From assembly GCF_012927185.1 (NCBI RefSeq), contig NZ_JABBGB010000002.1, forward strand, positions 1,612,001-1,676,000: a stretch of 64,000 bases of DNA, written 5' to 3'. A model generated the notes under the pieces. That model had not been told where the DNA came from and ran no database searches. It saw only the letters and a list, made by a program, of their open reading frames with translations. This DNA is from Pseudoflavitalea sp. G-6-1-2. Its GTDB lineage: Bacteria > Bacteroidota > Bacteroidia > Chitinophagales > Chitinophagaceae. Shown piece by piece: positions 29,469 to 40,200 of the stretch. Position numbers and translations under genes: made by a program. Numbering within the stretch: the first letter of the stretch is position 1; the number at the start of each line of letters is the position of its first letter.

Positions 29469-30566
29469 TTACTTCTTCGTCTGTTTTTGTTTCGGTGCCA
29501 GCTCCCTGATCCATTGCGTGATCAATGCAACACCTTCTTTGTGAATCACTGAGCGCGCAAGTTCCGGCATGGCAATATTGGGCGCTACGCTGTTCATCCG
29601 GTAAACAAAAATGGAGTGCTCAGGATCACCGGGGATTATATCATAGTTAAGTCCACCTGCACCACCACCTGCAGAAACAGGCTCTTTCATTATACCGACA
29701 TGGAACCTGTCTTTTTGTTCATACTCCAGAAATAATCCGGTATTGGAGGCATCACCTCCTGCACTATGGCAATGCGCACAATTGACATCGAGGTAGGCGC
29801 GTGCCCGTTGATCGAGGGTGAACCTTTTGGCATCTTTCCAATCAGGCAACACATCCACACTATCGGAATTGGGAAATCCAGCTAACGCACCGGCTGCTGC
29901 CCATTCAGCCAACTGATTGTTTTGCTGCCCATGTACAACATAATTAAGATTGCGGGCCTTGGGACCAATGGGTTCCAGCTGATTGTTATTGTTATGGCAC
30001 CGCTTGCAATCGTTCACATTTGGTACCTGATAACTCGTATGCACTTCATTCCCCGCTTCATCCACCAATGCAATTGGGAGCACTGCACCGGTAATATGTT
30101 TCTTTGCTGCAGTCTGTTCTTTATTCCACAAATAATCCATCACTTTCCAGCGGTGATCCAACGGATCTTTTACCAGCAGGCGTGTCTCTATCATTACCTT
30201 CTCCCCCGCTTTATTCCTGTAAGCGAAATTCTTGATGATGATAGTGGAATCCGGAAAATCAAGTATTCCTTTGGCAACATACCTGATCTGTTTACCGGCA
30301 GGAAGAACAATGAACCTGTCTTTGACGGTATAATCACTGAACAAAGGCGTAACAATTTCATAGTGTCTTACAGCAGCTATCGGATTCAATGATTTCAGTT
30401 CGCCGGAAAAGAAACCATAGTCGGCCAATTGTTCCAGAAAAACAAACCCCTGTTCCGCAGTTGCTGCTGTTTTATTATTGGTGTTGTTGCCACAACCCTG
30501 TTGAAGGGTTGCAGCAACCATTACTATCAGCATCAAAACGCCGCTCACCCAATACGTTTTTTTCAT
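29469..30566 (-). CDS. Di-haem c-type cytochrome lipoprotein (SO_2930/HNE_0200-like family)
   Basis: 365 residues from the ATG at 30566 (the frame opens three codons earlier with GTG). Lipoprotein signal with Cys in LQQGCGNN. Two haem sites: C187-KR-C190-H and C263-AH-C266-H, the second followed by SAGGDASNTGLFLEY, and a C-terminal IAMPELARSVIHKEGVALIT that probably gives a haem ligand Met. Overall layout (YEIVTPLFSDYTVKDRF, then KDPLDHRWKVMDYLWN) matches the family I know as SO_2930 or HNE_0200-like, which is found next to a parallel beta-helix protein, as here. It probably carries electrons in the periplasm or at the surface for an unknown oxidation. Last gene of the TetR operon. Confidence 0.85.
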   Translation of the reverse strand: MKKTYWVSGVLMLIVMVAATLQQGCGNNTNNKTAATAEQGFVFLEQLADYGFFSGELKSLNPIAAVRHYEIVTPLFSDYTVKDRFIVLPAGKQIRYVAKGILDFPDSTIIIKNFAYRNKAGEKVMIETRLLVKDPLDHRWKVMDYLWNKEQTAAKKHITGAVLPIALVDEAGNEVHTSYQVPNVNDCKRCHNNNNQLEPIGPKARNLNYVVHGQQNNQLAEWAAAGALAGFPNSDSVDVLPDWKDAKRFTLDQRARAYLDVNCAHCHSAGGDASNTGLFLEYEQKDRFHVGIMKEPVSAGGGAGGLNYDIIPGDPEHSIFVYRMNSVAPNIAMPELARSVIHKEGVALITQWIRELAPKQKQTKK

Positions 30567-30592
30567 TGTAGTCACTGGTTAAGTATAGAACA

Positions 30593-31867
30593 TTACTTAC
30601 AGACAAAGGGAGTAATATTTGTATCAGGCTTCCACTTTGCCGGATTGGACATTGTAAGGAAGTTGGCATTTACAAATGCGTTGGGCTCCTTTTGTCCTAT
30701 GCACAGGCTATCGGGATTGACTGCACTGCCATTGCTGAGCACATTGGTACTAACGCCATCGTAAAAAATGAATGGCACTCTTTTAATGGCAGGATCGATC
30801 TTGCGGAGTGTCTCTTCAACAGCAACGAACATGGGTCCCATACGATGTTCGTGCAAAGGTTGCGGGAATGCATCAGCCATCTGGAAAGTATTGCCATGAA
30901 TGCTGATATGCGCAGGAACAGGAAAATACTGATCGTTGATTCTGTGCACTGCACTATCATCCACAGTAAAGCCCGATGCAATGATGATACCCGACGTATT
31001 GTTATTGATGATCCTGTTATTGAAGATCTCCACATTCGAAGTGGCCAGAATGATAACACCACTGCCGGGAGGCGCATTGCCTACACCCCACGCTGTTCCG
31101 AAACTGCCGGCTTTGGCAAAGTTCCTGAAATTGTTATCGTGGATATGATTGTTCCAGGCTTTGATATGGCCACCTTTTTGTGAGAGACCAGGTAAATCAA
31201 AAACCAGAAAACCTGCCGTGTTGTTGTAGAATTCGTTATCGTATACTTCTGCATGAGTAGTGTTTTCCACTTCACATCCAGCTACATTTTTTGCTCCTTT
31301 GTTATTGCGGATAACGGCAGAATCCGATTGACCTACATAGATGCCTGCATCGGAAGAACCTTCCACATAGCAGTTTTCTACCAGCACATTTTTGCAGAGC
31401 ACGGGATAAATGGCATAACCGCCGCTGGTAGAATCAGCCGTTTTCCAAACAGCATTCAGACCGGCCACTACTACATTACGGCTTTTATTGATCTTGATGA
31501 GATCACCTTTGGAGTCGCGGATGGTCATATCGCCGATGGTGAAACCAATCAGTGAAGTAACCCGTATGCCCTCTCCTCCTGTTTTTTGCGAAGAGAAATC
31601 GAGTATGGTCTTTTCCGTTCCTTCTCCCCTCACCCGGATATGATTCACATTGGCCAGGCTCAGGTTATCGAACTGATACTTCCCTTCTTTCAACAATATG
31701 TCGGTACTGTCTTTAATGGTGAGGAATGCTTCAGTTATTTTGGCTTCTTCACCAGGACCAAAGCTAAGCGTGTGTTTGTAAGATGATTTTGTGTCAGGCG
31801 CTGTATTGCATGCAGCCATCAACAGCAGCAAACAGCATAGACCAAGAATAGGTTTCAGGTTGTTCAT
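30593..31867 (-). CDS. Parallel beta-helix lipoprotein, partner of the di-haem cytochrome
   Basis: 424 residues with lipoprotein signal LGLCCLLLLMAACNTA. The middle is a right-handed parallel beta-helix with short rungs rich in Asn, Val and Ile: NHIRVRGEGTEKTILDF, GFTIGDMTIRDSKGDLI, NVLVENCYVEGSSDAGIYVG, VEIFNNRIINNNTSGIIIAS. Such helices bind or cleave polysaccharides, but I see no certain lyase triad. This family and the cytochrome at 29469 occur together in other bacteria, which argues for a joint machine. It is 26 bases upstream of the cytochrome gene and 18 bases after the TonB receptor. Confidence 0.85.
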   Translation of the reverse strand: MNNLKPILGLCCLLLLMAACNTAPDTKSSYKHTLSFGPGEEAKITEAFLTIKDSTDILLKEGKYQFDNLSLANVNHIRVRGEGTEKTILDFSSQKTGGEGIRVTSLIGFTIGDMTIRDSKGDLIKINKSRNVVVAGLNAVWKTADSTSGGYAIYPVLCKNVLVENCYVEGSSDAGIYVGQSDSAVIRNNKGAKNVAGCEVENTTHAEVYDNEFYNNTAGFLVFDLPGLSQKGGHIKAWNNHIHDNNFRNFAKAGSFGTAWGVGNAPPGSGVIILATSNVEIFNNRIINNNTSGIIIASGFTVDDSAVHRINDQYFPVPAHISIHGNTFQMADAFPQPLHEHRMGPMFVAVEETLRKIDPAIKRVPFIFYDGVSTNVLSNGSAVNPDSLCIGQKEPNAFVNANFLTMSNPAKWKPDTNITPFVCK

Positions 31868-31885
31868 TATGGTTGATATTCGTTA

Positions 31886-34648
31886 TTAAAAAATATTGTA
31901 CGCATATGTGATGTAATAAGTAGCCCCGATCATCGGGTTGGCGGTACCTGTAGAGTAATATTTGTTGGTGATATTGGTTCCTCCCAAACGGATACCGGAA
32001 TGCGCTTTCAGCAGCTTGTAGCTGATCTGTGCATCCATCACAGCAGAGGCAGGAACGTTGCCCTGTCCGCCACCGCCATTCACTACATAAAAATAGCCGG
32101 GCTTATACCGAAGCGTTGTATTGAAACTCCATTCCTTTTTACGGCCAAAGCCCATATTGCCCAAATCGAAATTGATATGATAATCGGGTGCATTGAAATT
32201 GTTGACCTGCTTGTTGTTCTTATTATCGATATGATCAGAATAATAGTTGGCCTTGAATCTGAAGCTTCCCAGAAAGTCGATGCTGATGCTGGCCGCATAG
32301 CCATAGGTTTTCACTCCTTCCGCGCCATTGAAAGCTATATTGTAAATCACATGCCTGCTTTGGTCTTTGAACGCGGCAACATCATTGGTACCGGGCGAAT
32401 TGGCTACGTTGGCATAACCGATGAAGTTTTTCCATGTGGCGTAATATCCCAGCACATCTATGAGAATGAATTTATTGATCACGGTTGCATATCCCAATTC
32501 AAATGCATTTACACTCTGAGGTTTGATGCCGTCGTAGGCAAACTTCTCCAGCACCGCAGGATCGTTGCTACGCTGATACTTGCGCACACTTTCCAAAGTA
32601 TAAGGTGCATACTGATCGAAATGATATACGCCATTCAGCAGGTAATTGGAGCCACCGGAAGAATAACTGTTATAACCGTTGAGCGTGTTTTGCAATGCCT
32701 GGATATTGCTCGGAAAACTATAGGCATTCTGATAAGAGAAACGGATGTAGTTGCTCCTGTTCACTTCAAATACAGAGCTCAGCCTGGAAGTTACTTTCGC
32801 ATCGGAGAACAGGGAGTTTTTGTCCCACCGGAAAGATGCACTCAACTGAAGTTTATCGTGGATCAGTTTCTTCGATGCCTGGAGATAAACACTCCATTCG
32901 TTTACATTGATGGGTTTATCATTATCCGGAAATAAAGTGTTCTTACTGTTCAGGCGGTACAGTCGGTAATTCACTCCCGCGATGAGGTTCATGAATTTCA
33001 CCAGCTCTGAAAAATTATACTGCAGTTCGGCATTGTACAATTTTGAGCGGTCGAGAAATAAAGTGCCGCCTTCCGAAATAGGTCTGTTGGCAATGCTGTC
33101 TTTTAATCTGTTGAAGGTACTGGTACCGGGCATTACTCTCCCCTCATCCGCAAAAGAGCGGGCAGCAAGATTCGCGGCCTGCAGATCAGCACCTCCGGCC
33201 ATTGCAGTGAGCAGGCCCATGGTGTATTGAGGATACCATCCATCTCCTGTACTTTCGTTGTAGCTGGGCTTCCAGGCCTCATTGAGATATTGTGCAGTAG
33301 GCCCTGCAAGCAGCGTGCGGCCTGAGTTTTCGGTAGTGGCATATCCACGTACAAACCAGTGATTGGCTTTCAGCTCCAGCCGGTACTGACCAACTTTGAA
33401 TCCACGGATCTGATAACGGGTGTCGTTCGTGTACACAATATTTCCTGTGCCGAATGTACCGGAACCGATCAGCTCCATTGTACTTGAAAGCTTGTAACGC
33501 AGCTCTGCATTGCCTTTGAATAAATAAGCGTTGTTATTGAGGTAATCATATTCTGCATACCCGGTACGGGCAACATAGTAAGAGGGGTTTGCCGCCAAAA
33601 AAGGTTCTATCAATGGAGCCAGTGAAGGATCCGCTTGCAGTGCTCCCTGCATAAAAGGAACAATGTCTACCGATGTGGCTCCTCCGTAATAATTGATGCC
33701 GTTGTAATTGGGATCTGTATACTTTGATCCGGGCCCGCTTTTATTGGATGAGTCGGTGGCCACCCAATCGTTGCCCTTTGTATATTGAAAATTCATTTTG
33801 TAGGCAAAGCGCTCACTGAGTTTCTGTGCCCAGCGCAAACTCCAGTCGTAATAAGGAGAGGCCTTCACAGGATCTCCATACTTCTTACCATTGATATGGT
33901 TTATGCCTTGTGTGATCAGAAAACTAAGTCCCTGGTCCTTGAAAGGATTTTTGCTGCTGGTGACCATGGTACCATTCAAGCCGCGTGATCCGTACAATGC
34001 GGAAGATGCGCCGGAAAGCAATTCGATATTGTCAACGTCCAGTTGTGTGGGACTGATAACAGATCCCAGCGGGAAGTTCAGTCCGGGTGCCTGATTATCC
34101 ATTCCATCCACGATCTGCGTAAAATTCGTATTACCGCTTGTATTGAAGCCGCGGGTTGTAATGCTGGTGAAACCGAGGCTGGATACGGTTACATCCACAC
34201 CACGCAATCCCTGCAATGCATCGATGTAATTGAGTTGGGGCGAGAGTTGAATTTCTTTCCGGCTAAGCTGCTCGATGGTAACCGGAGCAGTGAGTTTACG
34301 TTGCACCATCCGGCTTGCATTCACCACCACTTCTTCTCCGAGTGTGGAGGCTGCATTCAAGGCAACGGTGAGATTACCCGGTTGCTGCAACGTCATTTCT
34401 TTTGATTCGAACCCGATGGAAGAGAAAACAATGGTGAGTGGGAAATGCTGATTCACTGTAAAACGGAAACGGCCACGATCGTCCGTGTATGTACCTCCGG
34501 TGGCGCCTTTGATAGATACAGATACCGCCGGTAATGGCTGTTGTGTTTCGGCATTGGTAACTACGCCGGTGATGGTCTGGCGTTGTGCATGTACGGACCC
34601 GGCAGCGCATACCAATGGGATCAATAATGCAAGCAATCGTTTTTTCAT
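31886..34648 (-). CDS. TonB-dependent outer-membrane receptor with CarboxypepD-like domain
   Basis: 920 residues: signal peptide to VHAQR; carboxypeptidase-regulatory-like domain (about 22-105, QTITGVVTNAETQQPLPAVS); possible TonB box EEVVVNASR; plug with GVDVTVSSLGFTSITTRGFN and ELLSGASSALYGSRGLNG; then a beta-barrel ending AYNIF with terminal Phe. There is no STN domain and no FecR neighbour, so it is not sigma-coupled; control is presumably by the TetR protein two genes upstream. It imports an unknown ligand. The gene lies 47 bases after the aldehyde dehydrogenase gene. Confidence 0.92.
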   Translation of the reverse strand: MKKRLLALLIPLVCAAGSVHAQRQTITGVVTNAETQQPLPAVSVSIKGATGGTYTDDRGRFRFTVNQHFPLTIVFSSIGFESKEMTLQQPGNLTVALNAASTLGEEVVVNASRMVQRKLTAPVTIEQLSRKEIQLSPQLNYIDALQGLRGVDVTVSSLGFTSITTRGFNTSGNTNFTQIVDGMDNQAPGLNFPLGSVISPTQLDVDNIELLSGASSALYGSRGLNGTMVTSSKNPFKDQGLSFLITQGINHINGKKYGDPVKASPYYDWSLRWAQKLSERFAYKMNFQYTKGNDWVATDSSNKSGPGSKYTDPNYNGINYYGGATSVDIVPFMQGALQADPSLAPLIEPFLAANPSYYVARTGYAEYDYLNNNAYLFKGNAELRYKLSSTMELIGSGTFGTGNIVYTNDTRYQIRGFKVGQYRLELKANHWFVRGYATTENSGRTLLAGPTAQYLNEAWKPSYNESTGDGWYPQYTMGLLTAMAGGADLQAANLAARSFADEGRVMPGTSTFNRLKDSIANRPISEGGTLFLDRSKLYNAELQYNFSELVKFMNLIAGVNYRLYRLNSKNTLFPDNDKPINVNEWSVYLQASKKLIHDKLQLSASFRWDKNSLFSDAKVTSRLSSVFEVNRSNYIRFSYQNAYSFPSNIQALQNTLNGYNSYSSGGSNYLLNGVYHFDQYAPYTLESVRKYQRSNDPAVLEKFAYDGIKPQSVNAFELGYATVINKFILIDVLGYYATWKNFIGYANVANSPGTNDVAAFKDQSRHVIYNIAFNGAEGVKTYGYAASISIDFLGSFRFKANYYSDHIDNKNNKQVNNFNAPDYHINFDLGNMGFGRKKEWSFNTTLRYKPGYFYVVNGGGGQGNVPASAVMDAQISYKLLKAHSGIRLGGTNITNKYYSTGTANPMIGATYYITYAYNIF

Positions 34649-34695
34649 ACGCGTTATTTAGCAGTTAGGGAGAAAGGACCTATCGTTGACTGATC

Positions 34696-36087
34696 TTAGA
34701 ACAATCGCTTTAACCACTTCAGCTTATCCTTGTAGGGCGGATATTTCATCGCCGGATCGAACCACAGGGGTGTTTTCATTACAGCACGTGCATGCGTGAA
34801 CACCCTGAAACCATGTATGCCCCGGTAAGCGCCGATACCACTTTGACCAATTCCGCCAAAAGGCAGGTTTGAATTGGCCAGATGCATAATGGTGTTATTG
34901 ATGCATCCATTGCCAAATGCTTTGCTTTGCAGCCATTGCTCTTCTGTCTGTTTATTGGTGGTGAACAGATAGAAGGCCAGTGGATTGGCATGCTGATCAA
35001 CAATACCCATTGCCTCTTCTCTTGTACGGAAAGAAATGATGGGTAATAAAGGGCCGAAGATCTCTTCCTGCATCACCACATCATCCGGTGAAACGTTTCT
35101 GATGATTGTTGGTGCAATGAACAGATGGGCCGGATCATACCCTCCACCCGTGACCACTTCGCCACTGCTATTCTTCAATAATGATACAAGTGCATTGAAC
35201 CGCTGAAGATTGATGATGCGGCCATAATCAGCACTATCCTGCACAGTTGTTCCAAAAAAATTACGGATACAATCTTTCAGCGCATCGATAAAGGGTTCCA
35301 GAATATCTTCCTGCACCAGCAGATAATCAGGTGCCACACAGGTTTGTCCTGCATTGATGAACTTTCCGAATACGATACGCCGCGCACTGACAGCAATGGC
35401 TGCGTCTTTTTCAACAATAGCAGGACTCTTCCCTCCCAGCTCCAGTGTGACAGGCACTAATTTTTTTGCGGCGAGTTCATAAATGGATTGCCCAACATTG
35501 CCGCTTCCGGTATAGAAAACATGATCAAAGCGAAAGGATTCCATCATTGCAGGCACCACTATTCTTCCTTCTCCCTGCACTACACGCACATGATCTTCAC
35601 GGAAGATTTGTCTGATCATTTTCTCTATCACTGCTGCAGTTGCCGGAGCATGTTCGGAAGGTTTTATGATGATGCAATTGCCGCCGGCTATCGCCCCAAC
35701 CACAGGTACCAAACCCAGCAGCAGCGGATAATTCCAGGCGCCAATGATCAGAACCACTCCTTTAGGATGCGGATAGATCTTGCTGGAGGAGGGGAAATTG
35801 AGCAGGTTGGTCTTTACCCGTTCGGGCTGCATCCATGCAGCCAATTTTTTGATGGCCAGTCTGATCTCGGACAGCAGCAGGCTGAATTCTGTAAGAAACG
35901 ATTCTGCTTTGCTTTTTCTCAGATCACTGTACAATGCGCTGTACAATGCTTCTTCATGGGCAATCAGCCCATCACGGAACGCCACCAGCTGTTGCATTCT
36001 GAAACGGTATCCAATGCTACCACCGCTTTCGAAAAAGCGACGCATATTGTTCAGCCCATGGGCTGCCAGTGGGGTTACCGTTTCCAT
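34696..36087 (-). CDS. Aldehyde dehydrogenase, ALDH3-like (fatty or aromatic aldehyde type)
   Basis: 463 residues, the short form typical of class 3 ALDH, with no N- or C-terminal membrane anchor. Key residues: N119 in GAWNYP, E216 in TLELGGKSP, catalytic C250 in NAGQTCVAPDY, and NSNLPFGGIGQSGIGAYRG late in the chain. The ALDH3 tail is KLKWLKRLF. It oxidises an aldehyde to the acid with NAD(P)+ in the cytosol; long-chain or coniferyl-type aldehydes are the usual substrates of the class. Its start is 5 bases after the TetR stop, so the two are co-translated, and the outer-membrane receptor follows: a route from uptake to oxidation is inferred. Confidence 0.93.
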   Translation of the reverse strand: METVTPLAAHGLNNMRRFFESGGSIGYRFRMQQLVAFRDGLIAHEEALYSALYSDLRKSKAESFLTEFSLLLSEIRLAIKKLAAWMQPERVKTNLLNFPSSSKIYPHPKGVVLIIGAWNYPLLLGLVPVVGAIAGGNCIIIKPSEHAPATAAVIEKMIRQIFREDHVRVVQGEGRIVVPAMMESFRFDHVFYTGSGNVGQSIYELAAKKLVPVTLELGGKSPAIVEKDAAIAVSARRIVFGKFINAGQTCVAPDYLLVQEDILEPFIDALKDCIRNFFGTTVQDSADYGRIINLQRFNALVSLLKNSSGEVVTGGGYDPAHLFIAPTIIRNVSPDDVVMQEEIFGPLLPIISFRTREEAMGIVDQHANPLAFYLFTTNKQTEEQWLQSKAFGNGCINNTIMHLANSNLPFGGIGQSGIGAYRGIHGFRVFTHARAVMKTPLWFDPAMKYPPYKDKLKWLKRLF

Positions 36088-36092
36088 CTGTT

Positions 36093-36692
36093 TTATTTAG
36101 GCTTATGAAATATTATGGACACCAGGTGTTTGATATTCTGCAGGCTGTTTGCATATTCCACCGAGGTGCTTCCTTTCAAAATGGATTTTTGTTCTTCATA
36201 GTGTTTCAAAGCATCGCTGATATCGATCAGCAGGGATGCGATCTTGCCTGGATTGCCTTTTGCCACTACGCCTTCCTGCATGGCCTCTTTCAGGATAACT
36301 GTGAGAAACTCCTGTTCCTGTTTTCTGAAATCTTCGTACAGTTCAAAAAAGCGGGGCAGCATTTTAGTGAGCATGCTGGGAGAGATTTTACTTACATTCA
36401 GCACATTCACATAATATTTGAAGCGGGAATCGAGATAGAACCAGATCTGCGCTTCCAATCCTTTCTTCTTTACTGTTTTCTGTTGCAGTGCTTCGATATA
36501 TGTTCTGCCTTCTGCCAGTGCCGCTTCTACAAAAAGATCTTCTTTGTTTTTATAGTAGTAATAGAGTGATGCTTTGTTCAGCCCGATCAGTTTTGCAATA
36601 TCATCCAGTGTTGTTTTTTCCAGACCGTATTTTGTAAAACACTGCAGGGCCGCTTCACGGATCTTTTGTTTTAGTGCTTCCTTTTTTGTCAT
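36093..36692 (-). CDS. TetR-family repressor
   Basis: 199 residues from the ATG at 36692 (MTKKEALKQKIREAALQCF); a TTG four codons earlier is less likely. The N-terminal DNA-binding domain has the classic pattern TLDDIAKLIGLNKASLYYYY then KNKEDLF. The C-terminal ligand-binding part is all helical with no recognised specificity. First gene of the operon TetR - ALDH - TonB receptor - beta-helix - cytochrome. A pair of palindromic sites lies just upstream (36731-36773), so autorepression relieved by a small lipophilic or aldehyde-like ligand is likely. Confidence 0.93.
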   Translation of the reverse strand: MTKKEALKQKIREAALQCFTKYGLEKTTLDDIAKLIGLNKASLYYYYKNKEDLFVEAALAEGRTYIEALQQKTVKKKGLEAQIWFYLDSRFKYYVNVLNVSKISPSMLTKMLPRFFELYEDFRKQEQEFLTVILKEAMQEGVVAKGNPGKIASLLIDISDALKHYEEQKSILKGSTSVEYANSLQNIKHLVSIIFHKPK

Positions 36693-36730
36693 AATTGAAT
36701 TCAATGGCTCTTAAAAGTTAGAAATCTTTT

Positions 36731-36773
36731 TTTGATTTTTCAAACTTTTAAATAAAAAAGTTGAAAAATCAAA
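36731..36773 (-). promoter_or_regulatory. Double TetR-type operator
   Basis: TTTGATTTTTCAA (36731-36743) and TTGAAAAATCAAA (36761-36773) are perfect inverted copies 17 bases apart. Each copy is itself a TTGA-n4-TCAA palindrome, so this reads as two adjacent operators, about 40-80 bases upstream of the tetR start. Confidence 0.65.
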
Positions 36774-37222
36774 TCAGGGAAATAACATGAGAACATACCC
36801 CCGGATTGGCAACCATACTTTTGCCAGGTACTATCTTGTGCGACAGTACCTTGTTCATTTGTTGTTGGAAAGGCCGCAAAACTAGTGGTTGCCCCAAAAG
36901 GATGATTACTAAATTCGGAAAACCTGCCATTCAAAAGGGAATAAATAATTACCAGTTTGTTTGCATCACTTAAAAATTGTTGAAGAAATCTATCGGACTC
37001 ATACTATTTCAACACCTCTTCACGTTATCAGATCGTTCTACCTGACTGCAGACAGCAATATTTTCATCACAGCACAACACCTCTCCGATCTTCTACAAGT
37101 AAGCAGGGATAAAGATTATACTCATTTACCAGTATAATTCAACTTTACCCTTAATAATGTAAACCACTTCCATTTTCAGAAAGTATAAGCATATACATTC
37201 GCTATCATAAAGCAATTGTGTT
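36774..37222. other. Gene-free spacer between tetR and the ELW-repeat gene
   Basis: About 450 bases upstream of two divergent genes. It holds a 7-bp hairpin AGGTACT/AGTACCT at 36826-36832/36845-36851 and, on the minus strand, an isolated TAGTTTTG (36877-36884) matching TAnnTTTG without a correctly placed TTTG. I see no convincing gene or RNA in it. Confidence 0.5.
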
Positions 37223-40200
37223 ATGCGAAATTTTTACTTACTTATAGGCTTTCTTTTAGTTGTTTCTCCTCTGGCATATAGTCAACGTTTCACCCTCGTT
37301 AAGAACATCAATACCGAAATGAATCCCGCACCGGGTATCAGGGTTGATAATTTCGTCATGATGAACGGAACAACTTTTTTTGCCGGATCAGACAACGCAG
37401 GTGATGAGTTATGGAAGACTGATGGAACCGAAGCAGGCACCATGATGGTAAAAGACATCGCAACAGGAAACCCCGGCAGCAGCCTTCGTTTCTTTACAGT
37501 TGTTGGCAATACCCTCTATTTTGTTGCCAATGATCTGGTCAATGGATTTGAATTATGGAAGTCCGACGGAACTGCAGCTGGCACCGTTATGGTAAAAGAT
37601 ATCAACCCTACCGGGGACAGTTATCCGCAGTCGCTTACCGACATGAATGGAGTATTGTATTTTAAAGCCACTGACGGAGCACATGGAACGGAGCTCTGGA
37701 AATCTGATGGCACGGCAGCAGGTACGATAATGGTAAAAGATATCCTGCCAGGCGCAGCCAGCAGCGACATCATCACCATGAAAGCCATCGGCAATACCTT
37801 GTTTTTCTCCGGTACCTTTTCCGGCACTGGACCGGAGCTGGGCAAATCGGATGGCACAGAATCCGGTACAGTGTTATTGAAAGAAATCAATCCGGGCATC
37901 GCCGGCAGCTTTCCCCTGAATTTCACGGAACTGAACGGGGTATTGTATTTCAGCGCTGTCTCTCCGGCCGCGGGAAGTGAATTATGGAAAACGGATGGTA
38001 CCACTGCAGGCACTGTGCTGGTGAAAGACATCAATCCAGGTACCGCAAGCTCATCTATAGATTTTATGGTTGTTGCAAATGGGATGCTTATTTTCAGAGC
38101 CACTGATAATGCCAATGGCGAAGAAGCATGGAAGAGTGATGGCACCACAGCAGGTACTGTTCTGTTGAAAGATATTCAACCAGGCGTTACAGGCAGCGCT
38201 CCTTCCTATTTTACGGCAGTTGGCAGCACCGTGTATTTCACTGCTGAAAGATCAGACCTCGGTAATGAGCTCTGGAAAACTGATGGAACTGTGGCTGGTA
38301 CCGTGCCCGTGAAAGATATCAATCCAGGCAGCAGCAATACCTATCCTAATTCGCTGGCTGCATTGAACGGCACGTTGTATTTCAGCGCTCACACTGCTGC
38401 TTCCGGCGCTGAATTATGGCAATCGGATGGTACAGAAGCAGGCACTATTATGGTGAAAGATATTTACCCCGGCATAAACAATGGATTGTCCGGCAGTATT
38501 TTTAATGCAAACGGCACCCTTCTTTTTCAGGGAGAAGATAATATGAACGGTACTGAGTTATGGAAAAGTGATGGCACTGTAGCCGGAACTATAAGGGTAA
38601 CAAACACTCATTTTAAAGAAGGCAGTATACCGAAAGATTTTTTCAACCTCAATGGCACTCTTTTCTTTGCAGCTACCGAATCAATCAACGGAAGAGAGCT
38701 GTGGAAAAGCAACGGCACATCATCCGGTACCAGCCTTGTAACAGACATCAATCCCGGAACAGGTTCCTCTGATCCCGATCTGCTGGGAGTGATCAACGGC
38801 TATTTGTATTTTGCTGCTTTATCTCCCGACTATGGGACCGAATTATGGAAAACAGACGGCACTGCTGCCGGCACTACATTGGTGAAAGATATTACAACAG
38901 GTGCTGACAATACACAGTTTGCTCAATCACAGGTAGCCGGCAATCACTTATTCTTCAAAGTTTACAATGGTGCTGCATCTGAGTTATGGAGTACAGACGG
39001 CACTGCCGCAGGCACCCTACTCATAAAAACATCTCCTGCCGGAAGCGAACCGGAAAACCTCACCAACGTAAATGGTACGTTGTTTTTCAATGACGGGTTT
39101 TCGCAATTATGGAAAAGCGATGGCACGGCAGCAGGCACAACGCTTGTAAAAGACATCACCAACAGTCTGGGCGGAATATCTCTCGGTTCAATTACAGCCG
39201 TGAATAATACAGTTTTCTTTACAGCCTATACTGATGCTGAAGGCAGTGAACTATGGATGAGTGATGGAACAGCAGCAGGCACTGTTATGGTAAAAGACAT
39301 CAATCCCGGTGCAGACAACAGCAGTCCCGGTAGTCTGGTCAACTGGAATGGCACCCTGTACTTCACTGCCAGCCATAACAGCGCTGGTGCTTCGGGGTTA
39401 TGGAAGTCTGATGGCACACAATCCGGAACAGTACTCGTAAAAGAGATCACTCAGGATAATTCCGGTGCTGCGCCAGGCAATCTGCTGGCAGCCGGCAATC
39501 AGCTTTTCTTTGTGGCTTATACTGCTGCAACAGGTACGGAATTATGGAAATCGGATGGTACTGCTGCCGGAACAGTGATGGTGAAAGACATCAACCCCGG
39601 AATAAACGACGCAGTTAGTTTTTCCTCCCGCTTGCTGACTGTAAATAACCGGATAATATTCATTGCCGATGATGGTGTACACGGTGAGGAAATGTGGCAT
39701 AGCGATGGCACAGCGGCAGGAACAGCCATGATACAGGATATTGATCCATACGGCAGTGCTTTTTATGAAGACTATCTGCAAATTGGCAACACACTATTTG
39801 CTTCTGTAAGTGCTTCCGGTAATGATACAGAACTCTGGGCAATTGCCGATATACGTATCCTGCCCCTCACCTTCCTGTCGTTTTCAGGCCGCCTGAACAA
39901 GGAGGATGCCTTGCTCCACTGGAAAACCACCAATGAAGCAAACACCAGCCGGTTTATTGTAGAAAGAAGTACAGATCAACGGAAGTTCTCCGAAATAGGC
40001 ACAGTAACAGCATTCAATACACCGGGCGAGCATCAGTATAATTTTACTGACCGGGATGTAACAGCATTGTCCGCTCCGGTAGTTTACTATCGCCTCAGGC
40101 AATTGGATACGGATGATCGATCGACCTTGTCGAAGACCATCGCGCTGGCCGTAAAAAGTCCGATCGCTGTTAGTCTCTATCCTAATCCGGTAGTAAATCA

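Noticed and set aside
32000-32935. 311-codon plus-strand frame inside the second TonB receptor gene
   Set aside because: Antisense to barrel-coding sequence, no recognisable family, His/Ile-rich composition typical of shadow translation.
37400-39740. Repeat array as CRISPR
   Set aside because: Units are degenerate coding repeats of about 145 bases in one continuous frame, with no spacers or cas genes.
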